A DNA stretch of 35,001 nt, from the NCBI GenBank assembly GCA_025055795.1, contig JANWVV010000048.1, positions 1-35,001 on the forward strand, in the 5' to 3' direction. The notes beneath the pieces are model-generated. The model was not told the origin of the DNA. It did no database searches and worked only from the letters and a program-made list of their open reading frames with translations. A program made the position numbers and the translations under genes. This document shows, one piece after another, positions 8,521 through 17,551 of this stretch. The stretch comes from Gemmataceae bacterium (GTDB lineage Bacteria > Planctomycetota > Planctomycetia > Gemmatales > Gemmataceae). How positions within the stretch are numbered: the stretch's first letter is position 1; every line of letters begins with the position of its first letter.

Positions 8521-8701
8521 CATGAAATCGCGATATATATTTCGTCCGCTAAACTGCAACTATATTTACTTGGTCAGTCCATCGTTAGCCAGACATTGCG
8601 GGCTGCCGACAAAGTAATGACCACGCCAATACAAAATACATGCAAATTTGCCCTATTGGACAGATGACTGAGATTAATGGTGAAGAGCCAGGGAGAGGCA
8701 C

Positions 8702-9088
8702 ATGCTCAGTGGCGAAATCCAGATCCGCGTCCGTTACGCCGAGACGGACCGTATGGGATTGCTACATCATGCCAATTACCTGATTTATTTCGAACAGGCC
8801 CGCACGGAACTTCTGCGGCAATATGGTGCTTCCTACAAGGACCTAGAGGACCAAGGGTATTACCTGGTCATTGCCAAAGCTGAAATCAAATATAAAAGTC
8901 CGGCGTATTATGACGATCTATTAACTATTCGTACTACAGTTGTCCGTACTACACCGGTTCGGATCGAACATCGCTACGAGGTGTTCCGTGACGGCGTTCT
9001 TATTTGTGAGGGTATGACCACCTTGGCATGTGTGGATAAGCAAGGACGCCTTCAGGCCATGCCCCGTTGGCTGATGGAAGCTAAGTAG
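8702..9088 (+). CDS. Acyl-CoA thioesterase, YbgC / 4-hydroxybenzoyl-CoA thioesterase family
   Basis: The 128-residue protein has the usual length of this hotdog-fold family. The active-site segment is RYAETDRMGLLHHANY (11-26), with D16 as the catalytic aspartate and the HHANY residues that bind the thioester. Members hydrolyse acyl-CoA or acyl-ACP thioesters in the cytoplasm; YbgC itself works with the Tol-Pal envelope system. That link is notable because an ExbB/ExbD-like pair starts 195 bases downstream, but the spacing argues against tight coupling. AGGGAG lies six bases before the ATG. The 181 bases upstream are AT-rich and contain no gene. Substrate specificity cannot be read from the sequence. 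Confidence 0.9.
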   Translation: MLSGEIQIRVRYAETDRMGLLHHANYLIYFEQARTELLRQYGASYKDLEDQGYYLVIAKAEIKYKSPAYYDDLLTIRTTVVRTTPVRIEHRYEVFRDGVLICEGMTTLACVDKQGRLQAMPRWLMEAK

Positions 9089-9283
9089 TAGCCAATTTAA
9101 TGGCAGAAATAAGTAGTCATACCAGTCGTAGTGCAGTAACCAGTTTGTGACCAGAAGGTGAGGGGACCTGTCTTAAGCAATAGCTGGGCAGGCGAACAAT
9201 ACAGAGGAGACCTTAACGGACTAATGTTCTATTTGCAGTTAGCAGCAGGACGGAATAACGGAGCGTAGAGTTGGGAGCCAGCG

Positions 9284-9814
9284 GTGCGACGCTTCTGGAT
9301 CCATCATCTTCTGCCTACATTGTTTGCGGCGATACCCGTCGGAGTTGCTGTATTGGTGTTTATGGCCATACCACCGGACGTCCGGCAGGAGTACCTGCAG
9401 CGGGTCCGCCATCACCCGATCGATTGGATCATTCTGGGACTTGGCTTCAGCCTGTTTATCGCCCAGATCTGGTTATGTCGGCGGGCGTTGATCTGGCAAG
9501 ATCATCTGGGCGATTTCGACACACGCACCGATCGCTGGTTAAGTCATCTGGCCCAAGGGGCTGAGTGGTTTCCACTGCTTGGCCTGATTGGGACAGTTAT
9601 CGCCATTTTGCAAACCTTTAGCACGATTACCCCAGGGGCGCGACCCGATGCCGCCGAGATCATTCGCAAGTACGCCCCGGCGATCACCGCGACGGGCGGT
9701 GGCCTGTACATGGCCTTCATCAACATTTTGCCTAGTTGGGTAGCTAACGTCGGGCGGGACCTGATCCGTATGCTCGGTGGCCCCGCCCTGCTTCCCGAGG
9801 CAATCGAAGAATAA
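9284..9814 (+). CDS. ExbB/TolQ/MotA-like channel membrane protein
   Basis: The 176-residue protein has four hydrophobic segments at about 8-28, 46-66, 93-113 and 133-155. The last two, WFPLLGLIGTVIAIL and ITATGGGLYMAFINILPSW, match the conserved pore helices of the ExbB/TolQ/MotA family (G-T-V and T-x-x-G-L-x-A patterns). Such proteins form an ion channel around a dimer of ExbD/TolR/MotB helices and turn the ion gradient into mechanical work. The next gene supplies such an ExbD-like partner. The start is GTG 9284, with GGGAG (9272-9276) seven bases upstream. The family is clear but the power output, whether transport, envelope maintenance or other, is unknown. It opens a four-gene set with an unusual P-loop protein. 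Confidence 0.8.
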   Translation: MRRFWIHHLLPTLFAAIPVGVAVLVFMAIPPDVRQEYLQRVRHHPIDWIILGLGFSLFIAQIWLCRRALIWQDHLGDFDTRTDRWLSHLAQGAEWFPLLGLIGTVIAILQTFSTITPGARPDAAEIIRKYAPAITATGGGLYMAFINILPSWVANVGRDLIRMLGGPALLPEAIEE

Positions 9815-10043
9815 CACCCGCGTTACCTATCATGACGGGATGTAAGACGCACACGTTTTGAACTGTGTTGTTTGGGAGTGGCTGGCGGCTAGGGTGATCT
9901 TGAGTTTCCTCTTTCTTCCCAAGGGGAAGTGCCGCTTACCTCCAGCCGGAACACCCCCGAATGGGTGGCCGTGGCCCATACGGCTGACAAATAACCGGCT
10001 GTGGCGATGTTTAGTAAACCTTCGGTTGCCGGAGACCGCACCG

Positions 10044-10583
10044 GTGATTCGCTTACCCCGTCGTTCTGTGACACGCTTTTTCATCCCCTTGATCGACGTG
10101 TTAATTTTACTGTTTGCTATTTTCCTGCTGATGCCATATGTAAGCGATCCGTTGCCACCGGAAGTAGAAGGGGGCTTGCAACCAGATAAGGAGCAGCTGT
10201 CCTTGCCGACCGACGTGCGGGAATTGCAGCAGCTATTGCAGGAGGAACGGCGTCGTGTGGCCCGTCTGGAACAGGAGCGTCAACGCTGGTTGAGCGAGCG
10301 GTTGCACGTCTGTGTCTTGCACATCGATCCGCAAGATGGCACCCTGTATCATTATGATGCCGAGCGACAGGACGTCCGCAGCGAAGCTGATGCCTTACGC
10401 TTGATTGCACGACAAAAGGCTCTGGCGGGTAACCAGGGAAAAAACGAACTGTACTTCCTGATCCTCTGGCCACGAACCCCCAGTGCATTTCCTACTCAAG
10501 CTCAAGAGACGCAATACCGGCAATGGTTTCGTGACGTACCCCTAGGATTTGATCGCGGCGGTGGCAGCGGGGGAGAAAAATAA
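10044..10583 (+). CDS. ExbD/TolR-like membrane protein
   Basis: From GTG 10044 the protein has 180 residues. A basic N-terminus (RLPRRSVTR) leads into one membrane helix, FFIPLIDVLILLFAIFLLM, holding D18 in the position of the ion-carrying aspartate of ExbD and TolR. A predicted coiled coil follows at about 55-90 (many E, R and Q with heptad leucines), then a small domain ending in a Gly-rich tail. It should pair with the preceding ExbB-like protein. I prefer GTG 10044, which has GGAGA (10031-10035) eight bases upstream. The frame stays open back to TTG 9858, but that extension places an improbable sequence before the membrane helix. The gene ends two bases before the next ATG, so the two are translated together. 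Confidence 0.75.
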   Translation: MIRLPRRSVTRFFIPLIDVLILLFAIFLLMPYVSDPLPPEVEGGLQPDKEQLSLPTDVRELQQLLQEERRRVARLEQERQRWLSERLHVCVLHIDPQDGTLYHYDAERQDVRSEADALRLIARQKALAGNQGKNELYFLILWPRTPSAFPTQAQETQYRQWFRDVPLGFDRGGGSGGEK

Positions 10584-10585
10584 TC

Positions 10586-11344
10586 ATGTTGACTGGCAAT
10601 ACAGTACCACTTCTTGTGGGTCATGTCTTCAGCGCAAGACCGAGTGCTCCATCCGGGCTCGGTGTGGTCGTGTGGGCGGATCTCTGGAATGATCTGACCC
10701 ATCGGTTGACCTTGTTGGTCATTAAACTACTGATAGTCGCCGGAGCCTATCTAGTCGGCAGCCTGCTCGGCTCCCTATTGGCAGCAACTCTGAACCGCTG
10801 GGTTTTCCGACAGCGATTGCCAGACATCGGCAAGCAGTTGTGTTCGCTAACATGCGGGGTGTTATTGGCAGTACTGGTTGCTCTGTACGTGTTTGGGTCT
10901 GGTGGCAGTGGTCTGTTTGGCGGCGGGGGAGCCGGTCCTGGTACGGACACCAACGCTAGCTCGGAACAATCCGCCGGTCAGATCCCGGATGGCCGCTCGA
11001 CAGTGGATCCGCCACGCGAGCCACCCTCCCCCTCACCGAAAACTTCCCTCCCCCCGAGCCGGGAAGTGACTTCTGTCATCCGTGTGACCGTCCTGGCGGG
11101 CCGAGCTGTCCGCCAGCCCGAACGGTTTTACCAGCTCGAAGACGATCGGACGCCACTGACGTTTACCGAACTGACCGCTGCCTTGCGTCAACGCGCCGAA
11201 AGCATCAAGGATAAACCAACGTTACGGATCGAGTTTCTACCCGATCCGAACCTGGCTCCCCCTCTGAACGATCCCAAAGTCACTCAACTGGCCGACTGGG
11301 CTCGTGTGGAGGCGCGTTGGAACGTCACCTTCCCCTCACGCTGA
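10586..11344 (+). CDS. Two-helix membrane protein with TolR-like C-terminal domain
   Basis: I do not recognise this 252-residue protein by name. Two hydrophobic helices (about 42-67 and 84-103) are followed by a Gly-rich turn (GGSGLFGGGGAG), a Pro/Ser-rich linker at about 115-160, and an 85-residue C-terminal domain. That domain (VIRVTVLAG..., TFTELTAALRQ, PTLRIEF, VTQLADWA) has the strand-helix-strand rhythm of ExbD/TolR periplasmic domains. I infer a periplasmic C-terminus that may work with the ExbD-like protein. ATG 10586 follows the previous stop by two bases and has GGGGGAGAA eight bases upstream. Its position between the ion-channel pair and the large P-loop protein suggests a connecting subunit. 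Confidence 0.7.
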   Translation: MLTGNTVPLLVGHVFSARPSAPSGLGVVVWADLWNDLTHRLTLLVIKLLIVAGAYLVGSLLGSLLAATLNRWVFRQRLPDIGKQLCSLTCGVLLAVLVALYVFGSGGSGLFGGGGAGPGTDTNASSEQSAGQIPDGRSTVDPPREPPSPSPKTSLPPSREVTSVIRVTVLAGRAVRQPERFYQLEDDRTPLTFTELTAALRQRAESIKDKPTLRIEFLPDPNLAPPLNDPKVTQLADWARVEARWNVTFPSR

Positions 11345-11469
11345 ACCGGCAAAACAAAAGGACAAACGAGAATTGTTCGTATCAGCGTATGATTGGTTAT
11401 CAACATCATGCTCCCCCTGCTGTCCGGTCAAGACCGCTGGTTGTTGCCGCTAGCCCGCTGGAGGTGTGG

Positions 11470-14190
11470 ATGATCGTGAAGAGAATCCCCTCTGCCATGC
11501 GTCGCAATTCCTCCAAAGCAGAGGAAGCGGTCGGACCACGCATTCTGTTGTTAGGTCATCCGGGAGCGGGCAAAACGGCATTACTGGCCGCCTTCCAACA
11601 GGCCGGTTACCGGCAGTTAACGACGCTGGGCGGTCGCGTGATCGACGTTACAGGTCGGCTGTCCGAGCTGGCCAAAGCCTACTATAGCGGTCACGATCCG
11701 TCCCCCACTCTGGACGAACTGGTCACTTACATCATCCGTTGGGAGCCTCTAGCGGTTGCTTCGGATCCCTCTGGGCAAGCATCACGGATGGACCGGTCGT
11801 CTACCCGTGCTACCGGGGAGACGATCGCTATCCACGATTGCTCAGGCATTGCCGCCGCGAGGTGTTTGCAGGCACCGGTTCCAGGGGCACCGCTACGGAC
11901 TTCGGCGTCGGAAAATGCGGGTGCACCTGCCGGACAACTCCATCAGGCATTGCAGGAAGCTGATGCCTTGTTGCTTCTGGTGGCGGCTACGGCTTCCGAG
12001 GGGGAATTACGCCGAGCGTTTCAGCAGATGTTTGATTTTCTGCAGGCTATTCAGGCGCAGCGTTCGCAACAGCGGCGGGTGGGCGGCTTCCCCGTATTTG
12101 TTGTTCTGACCCAGTGTGACCGATTGGCCCGTCCCGGCGACAGCCATTGCACTTGGGAAGCTCGTATCCGGCTTCGTTGTGAATACGCCTATGTCATCCT
12201 GCAGAACTTTTTACGCTGCGCCGGGGAAGGGCCGGTTGGCTCTTCCGTAGCGGAGACAACGGTCGGTTGTACCAAAAGGTCTGATATCACAACAGAGGGA
12301 AGCGTCGGCGGCGAGATTGAAGCGGAGGCAGAAGCGGATGCCGCTGCCCAGGCTTATCTGCCCTTCGGTCGCGTGGATCTGCAGGTGTATGCGGTGGCGG
12401 TCCGGCAGCCGCCGTTAATCGACCTTTCAGCCCGTACCGATGAGCCCTATCGAGTAGCAGAGCTATTCCGCGACGTTGTCAGGGCAGCCCTGGGGCATCA
12501 CCACCGGCAGATTCAGGCGGATCACCGTCTCCGCTGGCTGGTGCGGGGTACGCTAGCCCTGTTTCTGGCGGGGGCCACCCTGCTGATAACGCTGGTGCTG
12601 GCACCCCCGCGTTTGCAGGAACCCAGCCTGCTAGAATTGGTCAGCGGTTATCAGGAGCACGAGCCGCCGCCAGCCGAACGCCTGGCCCCCTGCCGTATCC
12701 ACCACCATCGACAGACGCTGGAGCGTTTCCGGGATCACCCCGATTTTGAGCATCTACCGCCCGCCTTGCAAGGATTTGTCTTCCATCGACTGCGCGAAAT
12801 TGAGGATTATCTAACCCTGTACCGGCGGTTGCGTGCGACACCAGGCCCAGCTGCCTACCGCACGCGGATCGAGCTGGATCAACTGGCCCGGACCCTGCAG
12901 GAGGGGGCCCTGGCCATACCCCATCGGTCCGGCTACGACTGGTCGGGCACCGAGGTCGGCCGCTGGCACGACAAATGGCTGGCGGACATCGCTGTGATTC
13001 GACAAGCGGAACAGCAACTGGTCGAACTGTACCGCGACCGGGTCCGACGAGTCCAACAATTGTTGAACAACGATAATTTTGCCGGCAACTGGCGGGAGGA
13101 TGCGACAGGGGTGCTCCAATTGCCCGAACCGCCTTACACCTTGGACGAGCCGCTGCCCGGTGCAACAACCGTTGCGGATCTACCCAACGCCGTGGGTCAG
13201 GCGGTGAGTTGGTTCGTCCCTTATCATTTCGAGCAAGTGGTGCAGTGGCGGGAAGAATGGCTCCGCTGGCACCAACGCTTGCACAGTCTGCGTGACCTGA
13301 TGGACGCCTGTGGCCTGACCACCGGCTCCGACCTCCCCCCCGCTCCCCTTGCTTTGCCGCAGGGCTCCCCCGCCGGACCGGCCAGCGATAACCCGCTTGA
13401 TCGCTGGCAGCAACTGCAGCAACATTACGCCGTCTACCTGAATCAACCGGCGCTGTGGGAATGGCATCGCTTTCCCGAACCCGCACGGGCGGTTCTGCGT
13501 GAACACAGCCAGCGTTTCCTGCAACGCACCGGACGCTGGCTGCGAGCCCAACTGCAAGACAAGCTCGGCGAGCCCCCCGGTGCCACCGATACGCTGCCAG
13601 CCTGGCGACGCCTGGCCGATGCCCTGCAGCAACCCACCCCAACCATGATCGCCTGGAACCGCCTGCTCCATCTGCTACTGCGGCAAAACGACCCCCACGC
13701 CAAAGATCCCTTGCAGGAACTGCTGAGCTTTTTGCAGCAAGCCCACTTCGTGCTGGAACTACGGGGGGTCGACGTCGTGCTTCCCCCCGATCTGGCCCTG
13801 GAGCCTGCGCGTCCGAGCGGACCGTTCCTTCTTACTATCAAAACCGCCCAGGGCGAACTCCGTCAGCAGTTTGTCCAGGTGGGTCCACCCTTGCGAGATG
13901 GCTCCGATCGGGTGTACATCTTCCAGGCAGAGAAAGTGGAAGCCCTTCAGTTCCATCCCGGCGATAGCCTCCAACTGGAACTGTCCGTGCAAGCGGGAAC
14001 CGAGACGTTTCGCCTGGTCTGGACAGGCGGCCGAAGCGCGGTTTATCCGTTCGATTGCTGGCAGGGAGAACCCCGCTTAATCCGGGTCGACGGCCGCAGC
14101 GAATCGGCCCGCCGGGTGCGCGCTCAGCCACTGGCCGGCTCACACTGGCCTCAAGTCCCGCTGTTGTGGCACGCCCTGTTAGCACCCTAG
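11470..14190 (+). CDS. Large membrane-anchored P-loop GTPase-like protein
   Basis: The 906-residue protein opens with a P-loop domain: Walker A GHPGAGKT (29-36), a DxSG-like segment (HDCSGIAA) at the expected switch position, and TQCD (214-217) where small GTPases have NKxD. A single strong membrane helix lies at about 357-380, so the GTPase domain is probably cytoplasmic and the remaining 525 residues external. That part is helical, rich in Trp, Arg and Gln, and ends in a beta-type domain (FRLVWTGG, DCWQGEPRLIRV). The layout resembles TssM/IcmF and signal-recognition-receptor-like GTPases only loosely. The start ATG 11470 follows GGAGGTG (11460-11466); the frame is open back to 11317, overlapping the preceding gene. 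It closes the ExbB/ExbD-like set. I infer GTP- and ion-driven envelope work, without a known substrate. Confidence 0.78.
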   Translation: MIVKRIPSAMRRNSSKAEEAVGPRILLLGHPGAGKTALLAAFQQAGYRQLTTLGGRVIDVTGRLSELAKAYYSGHDPSPTLDELVTYIIRWEPLAVASDPSGQASRMDRSSTRATGETIAIHDCSGIAAARCLQAPVPGAPLRTSASENAGAPAGQLHQALQEADALLLLVAATASEGELRRAFQQMFDFLQAIQAQRSQQRRVGGFPVFVVLTQCDRLARPGDSHCTWEARIRLRCEYAYVILQNFLRCAGEGPVGSSVAETTVGCTKRSDITTEGSVGGEIEAEAEADAAAQAYLPFGRVDLQVYAVAVRQPPLIDLSARTDEPYRVAELFRDVVRAALGHHHRQIQADHRLRWLVRGTLALFLAGATLLITLVLAPPRLQEPSLLELVSGYQEHEPPPAERLAPCRIHHHRQTLERFRDHPDFEHLPPALQGFVFHRLREIEDYLTLYRRLRATPGPAAYRTRIELDQLARTLQEGALAIPHRSGYDWSGTEVGRWHDKWLADIAVIRQAEQQLVELYRDRVRRVQQLLNNDNFAGNWREDATGVLQLPEPPYTLDEPLPGATTVADLPNAVGQAVSWFVPYHFEQVVQWREEWLRWHQRLHSLRDLMDACGLTTGSDLPPAPLALPQGSPAGPASDNPLDRWQQLQQHYAVYLNQPALWEWHRFPEPARAVLREHSQRFLQRTGRWLRAQLQDKLGEPPGATDTLPAWRRLADALQQPTPTMIAWNRLLHLLLRQNDPHAKDPLQELLSFLQQAHFVLELRGVDVVLPPDLALEPARPSGPFLLTIKTAQGELRQQFVQVGPPLRDGSDRVYIFQAEKVEALQFHPGDSLQLELSVQAGTETFRLVWTGGRSAVYPFDCWQGEPRLIRVDGRSESARRVRAQPLAGSHWPQVPLLWHALLAP

Positions 14191-14366
14191 CCAGGTCGCC
14201 ATACCCTTGCACATACAAGATGCCCTCATTTTGCCACGGCTGTTTTCCCTGGAATAAATGCTTCATCGATCGTGTAGGAATAAAAGAATGCCAGAAAGTG
14301 AATGGTCTGAAGCAGAATCGGATGAGCAATAAGGTGATTGCCTCGCCGCGATGGGCAAACAAGTGT

Positions 14367-14416
14367 CCTGCCGGGCGGCACGAGCATGCCGACGTCACAT
14401 CCGTGCCGCCAGCAGG
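14367..14416 (+). other. Strong hairpin in the metF leader
   Basis: CCTGC (14367-14371) pairs with GCAGG (14412-14416), and GGCGGCACG (14374-14382) pairs with CGTGCCGCC (14402-14410). They are separated by a small internal loop and leave a 19-base apical loop. No T tract follows, so a simple terminator is unlikely. It lies in the 333-base gap 14191-14523, which otherwise shows no gene, and ends 107 bases before metF. A regulatory leader is possible; no known SAM, SAH or cobalamin riboswitch motif is recognisable. Confidence 0.45.
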
Positions 14417-14523
14417 GGGACAAAGCGGTATAAATAAGGTAAAAACACGGTCCTGCCGGAAAAAACATCGAGGTAGGAATAAGCTGTTCCAGTTTCAACC
14501 ATGGAGGAAAGAGACGGCTGGCA

Positions 14524-15444
14524 ATGACGGCGCAACACATTCGTGACATATTTGCCCAGCATCATCCGACGTTCAGCTTTGAATTTTTCCCGCCGAAAAC
14601 GGCCGAGGGAAGCGAAGCCCTGTTCCGGACCATCGCGTCGCTGCAGGAACTAGAGCCATCGTTTGTTTCCGTTACGTATGGAGCAGGGGGTTCTACCCGT
14701 GACCGGACCCATGATCTGGTAGTTCGCATTCAACGGGAGACCCGCTTGACGGCCGTCTCGCATCTGACCTGCGTCTGCCACAGTCAGGAGGAAATCGCCG
14801 CGATCCTGGAGCGATATGCCCAGGCCGGGGTCGTCAATATTCTGGCCTTGCGGGGCGATCCACCGCGATCCATGCCGCATTACGATCGCTCGCAAGATGC
14901 CTTCCGTTACGCGGCAGAGTTGGTGCGTTTTATTCGCGCGTTCCCTCACCCGCCCGATCCCCGTGGCTTTGGCATCGGCGTCGCCGGCTTTCCGGAGGGC
15001 CACCCGGAATGCCGCAATCGACTCAAGGAAATGGATTACCTCAAGCAGAAAGTGGACGCAGGGGCCGATTACATCTGCACGCAACTGTTTTTCGACAATC
15101 GCGACTTCTACGATTTCCGGGAACGGTGCGAACTGGCAGGCATCCGTGTACCGATCATCGCTGGCATCATGCCGATAACCAGTCGCAAGAACCTGGAGAC
15201 GATGGCCGAGCTAGCTGCCGGCGCCCGCTTTCCTGCCAAGCTCCTCAGGGCCGTGGCCCGCTGCAGCGACGATGAAGACGTGGCCCGCGTGGGCATTAGT
15301 TGGGCGACAGAACAGTGTGCGGATCTGCTCCATAACAACGTGCGGGGCATCCACTTTTATACCCTTAATCGTTCGGATGCCACCGTGCAGATTTACCGCA
15401 ATCTAGGCGTGCGCAGTTCGCGGGCCTTACGGCAGGCGATCTGA
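14524..15444 (+). CDS. metF: 5,10-methylenetetrahydrofolate reductase
   Basis: The 306-residue protein has the length and signature of bacterial MetF: the N-terminal FSFEFFPPKT with the catalytic glutamate, FVSVTYGAGGSTRDRT, HLTCVCHS, NILALRGDPP for FAD and folate binding, and ADYICTQLFFDN towards the end. It reduces methylene-THF to methyl-THF with a flavin, supplying methyl groups to methionine synthase. GAGGAAAG lies near 14503-14509, slightly far from the ATG. No methionine synthase gene is adjacent. The leader carries a strong hairpin at 14367-14416 that may control expression. Confidence 0.96.
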   Translation: MTAQHIRDIFAQHHPTFSFEFFPPKTAEGSEALFRTIASLQELEPSFVSVTYGAGGSTRDRTHDLVVRIQRETRLTAVSHLTCVCHSQEEIAAILERYAQAGVVNILALRGDPPRSMPHYDRSQDAFRYAAELVRFIRAFPHPPDPRGFGIGVAGFPEGHPECRNRLKEMDYLKQKVDAGADYICTQLFFDNRDFYDFRERCELAGIRVPIIAGIMPITSRKNLETMAELAAGARFPAKLLRAVARCSDDEDVARVGISWATEQCADLLHNNVRGIHFYTLNRSDATVQIYRNLGVRSSRALRQAI

Positions 15445-15566
15445 CAAGTTTGCAGCAACGCGATGCCTCAGGAACATCAGGTTCCCCAGGCAGTTTCGGT
15501 GGGTTGTCCGGAGGTGGGTCAGCCCTCGGCGGTCCACTTCTTTTAGCGGTTAATCAGGAGCATACG

Positions 15567-17303
15567 ATGTGGTGCGACAGGGTGGCCTGGCAACGGGTGG
15601 GGGGGCTTCTGGGGTTCGTCCTGACGTCTGTCGTAGCGATAACACCCGCAGCTGTGGAAGCGGAAAACGAGGTGTCCTCTGCAGAGGTGCCTGTCGCTCT
15701 GGCCCGCTCGACCGATAAAGGTGCGGTGGCATGCGTGTCGCCGGCCGCCGCCGAGGTGGGACGGGCCATCCTGCAACGGGGCGGTAACGCCGTGGATGCA
15801 GCTGTCGCGGTTGCTTTCGCCCTAGCTGTTAGCTGGCCGGAGGCGGGCAACATCGGCGGTGGCGGCTTCATGCTGGTGGCACCACCGGGTCAGGCGGTTA
15901 CCTGCTTTGAATTCCGGGAGACGGCTCCCCGTGCTGCGTCAGTGGACCTGTTGGCCGATGGCAGCGTCACTGCCTGGGACGTCCGGGCGGCGGGTGTCCC
16001 GGGGACGGTCCGCGGTCTGGCCCTGGCTCATGCCCGGTTCGGCACACTTCCCTGGCGCGAATTGATAGCCCCGGCTATCGACCTGGCCGAACGCGGGGTG
16101 CTTGTCAACGCGGCCCTGGCCCGTTCCCTCAACCGCGTTCTGGAAGACAAAAGAACAACCCAGCCCGAATTCCGACGCCTATTCCAAGCCCCCAATGGAC
16201 GACGCTGGCAGGAAGGTGACCGCCTGGTGCAGCGGGACCTGGCACGGACACTGCTTCGTATTGCCCAGGATGGCCCGGATGCCTTCTATACCGGATCAAT
16301 TGCCCAATTGATCGTCCAGGAAATGCGCCGCAGCGGCGGTCTGATCACTGCCGACGATCTGAAAGCCTATCGCCCTCAGGAGCGTGTCCCCATTGCCATC
16401 CGCTACCGGGACTGTGAAGTTTATGCACCACCGCCTCCCAGTTCCGGAGGAATCACCCTGGCTTTGATGCTCCAGATGCTGGAGGCACTTGACTGGAAGT
16501 CCCAGGGCCGATGGTCTGCAGAAACTTACCATTATCTGATCGAGGTGATGCGTCGGGCGTATGCCGATCGGGCTCGCCATCTCGGGGATCCCGACTTTAC
16601 CCGAATTCCACCGCACCTGACAAGCAAAGAGTACGCCCGGCGGCTGGCCGCTGGTATCCGGCGGGACAAAGCTACCCCCAGTGCGGAAGTTGCCCCCGAT
16701 CTTGAAATTCGTCCCGAAGGTGAGTCCACCACTCACTTCTCCATCATTGATCGCAATGGCCTGGCAGTCAGTACAACGTATACCCTGGAGAACAGTTACG
16801 GCTGCCGAATGGCCGTCGGCGGAGCAGGGTTTATCCTCAACAACGAAATGACCGACTTCAATCCCCGTCCGGGAATCACTACCGTTGGTGGATTGATCGG
16901 CACTCCTCCCAACCAGATTGCTCCGGGGAAGCGGATGCTCAGCTCGATGACCCCAACGATCGTGCGGCAGCGGGGGCAAACCGTTCTGATCACGGGTAGC
17001 CCCGGCGGACGGACCATCATCAACACGGTGCTGTGCGTGCTGCTCAACCACTTGGATTTCGGTATGTCCGCTGAGCAAAGCGTGGCGGCCCCCCGCTTGC
17101 ACCATCAATGGCTTCCCGATATGGCGCGTTTGGAACCACTACCCCCTGGCCATGACGAATTACCCGCCCAATTGCGCCGGAAGGGTCACCACCTCGTGTT
17201 CGGCCGCCAAGGCGACGCCCATTCCATCTTCGTCGATCCCCAGACCGGACGACGCACAGTCGTGGCCGATCGCCGCATCGACGGTGCCATCGGCATCGAG
17301 TAA
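15567..17303 (+). CDS. ggt: Gamma-glutamyltranspeptidase, secreted
   Basis: The 578-residue preproenzyme begins with a signal peptide (VGGLLGFVLTSVVAITPA, probable cleavage after AAVEA). It shows the family landmarks: GGNAVDAAVAVAFAL, NIGGGGFML with oxyanion-side glycines, PSSGGI, the autoprocessing and nucleophile site EST-T-HFS with T388 starting the small subunit, NNEMTDF, and SSMTPTIV followed by GSPGGRTIIN. It cleaves gamma-glutamyl bonds of glutathione and related compounds in the periplasm, recycling cysteine and glutamate. Self-cleavage before T388 should give a large and a small subunit. ATG 15567 has CAGGAG six bases upstream; the frame extends to 15450 but the signal peptide fixes the later start. 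It follows metF by 122 bases, and co-transcription is possible. Confidence 0.95.
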   Translation: MWCDRVAWQRVGGLLGFVLTSVVAITPAAVEAENEVSSAEVPVALARSTDKGAVACVSPAAAEVGRAILQRGGNAVDAAVAVAFALAVSWPEAGNIGGGGFMLVAPPGQAVTCFEFRETAPRAASVDLLADGSVTAWDVRAAGVPGTVRGLALAHARFGTLPWRELIAPAIDLAERGVLVNAALARSLNRVLEDKRTTQPEFRRLFQAPNGRRWQEGDRLVQRDLARTLLRIAQDGPDAFYTGSIAQLIVQEMRRSGGLITADDLKAYRPQERVPIAIRYRDCEVYAPPPPSSGGITLALMLQMLEALDWKSQGRWSAETYHYLIEVMRRAYADRARHLGDPDFTRIPPHLTSKEYARRLAAGIRRDKATPSAEVAPDLEIRPEGESTTHFSIIDRNGLAVSTTYTLENSYGCRMAVGGAGFILNNEMTDFNPRPGITTVGGLIGTPPNQIAPGKRMLSSMTPTIVRQRGQTVLITGSPGGRTIINTVLCVLLNHLDFGMSAEQSVAAPRLHHQWLPDMARLEPLPPGHDELPAQLRRKGHHLVFGRQGDAHSIFVDPQTGRRTVVADRRIDGAIGIE

Positions 17304-17551
17304 CCATCCCGTCTGTGAGTGGTTACGGTCAGGTCTGACTTCGTTGCCCGCCGGGACGAGACCACCGGCCCACAGATGTGCTCATAATTGGAGTAACTCT
17401 ATCTGGCGGACATGCGCAGCCGGCCCGATTGTGCACGAGTGCGGCCTTGCGATTGCCGACTCACCGCCTATGATACCTGTTGCAGAGTTGTGAAGCGTTC
17501 CCAGGGCAGGGGGGTGCCGTGGAAAGGCAGTTTGCCCGCCTGCATCTTTAT

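Noticed and set aside
12641..13642. 333-codon minus-strand ORF
   Set aside because: It is antisense to the large P-loop protein, with an Arg/Ala/Pro-biased product typical of shadow frames in GC-rich DNA.
9284..14190. Assignment of the four-gene set to Zorya defence or type VI secretion
   Set aside because: No helicase or nuclease partner of Zorya and no other type VI genes are present; the resemblance is limited to the channel pair or to a loose GTPase-plus-helix layout.
14191..14523. SAM, SAH or cobalamin riboswitch before metF
   Set aside because: The conserved core motifs of these classes are not visible; only the hairpin itself can be supported.
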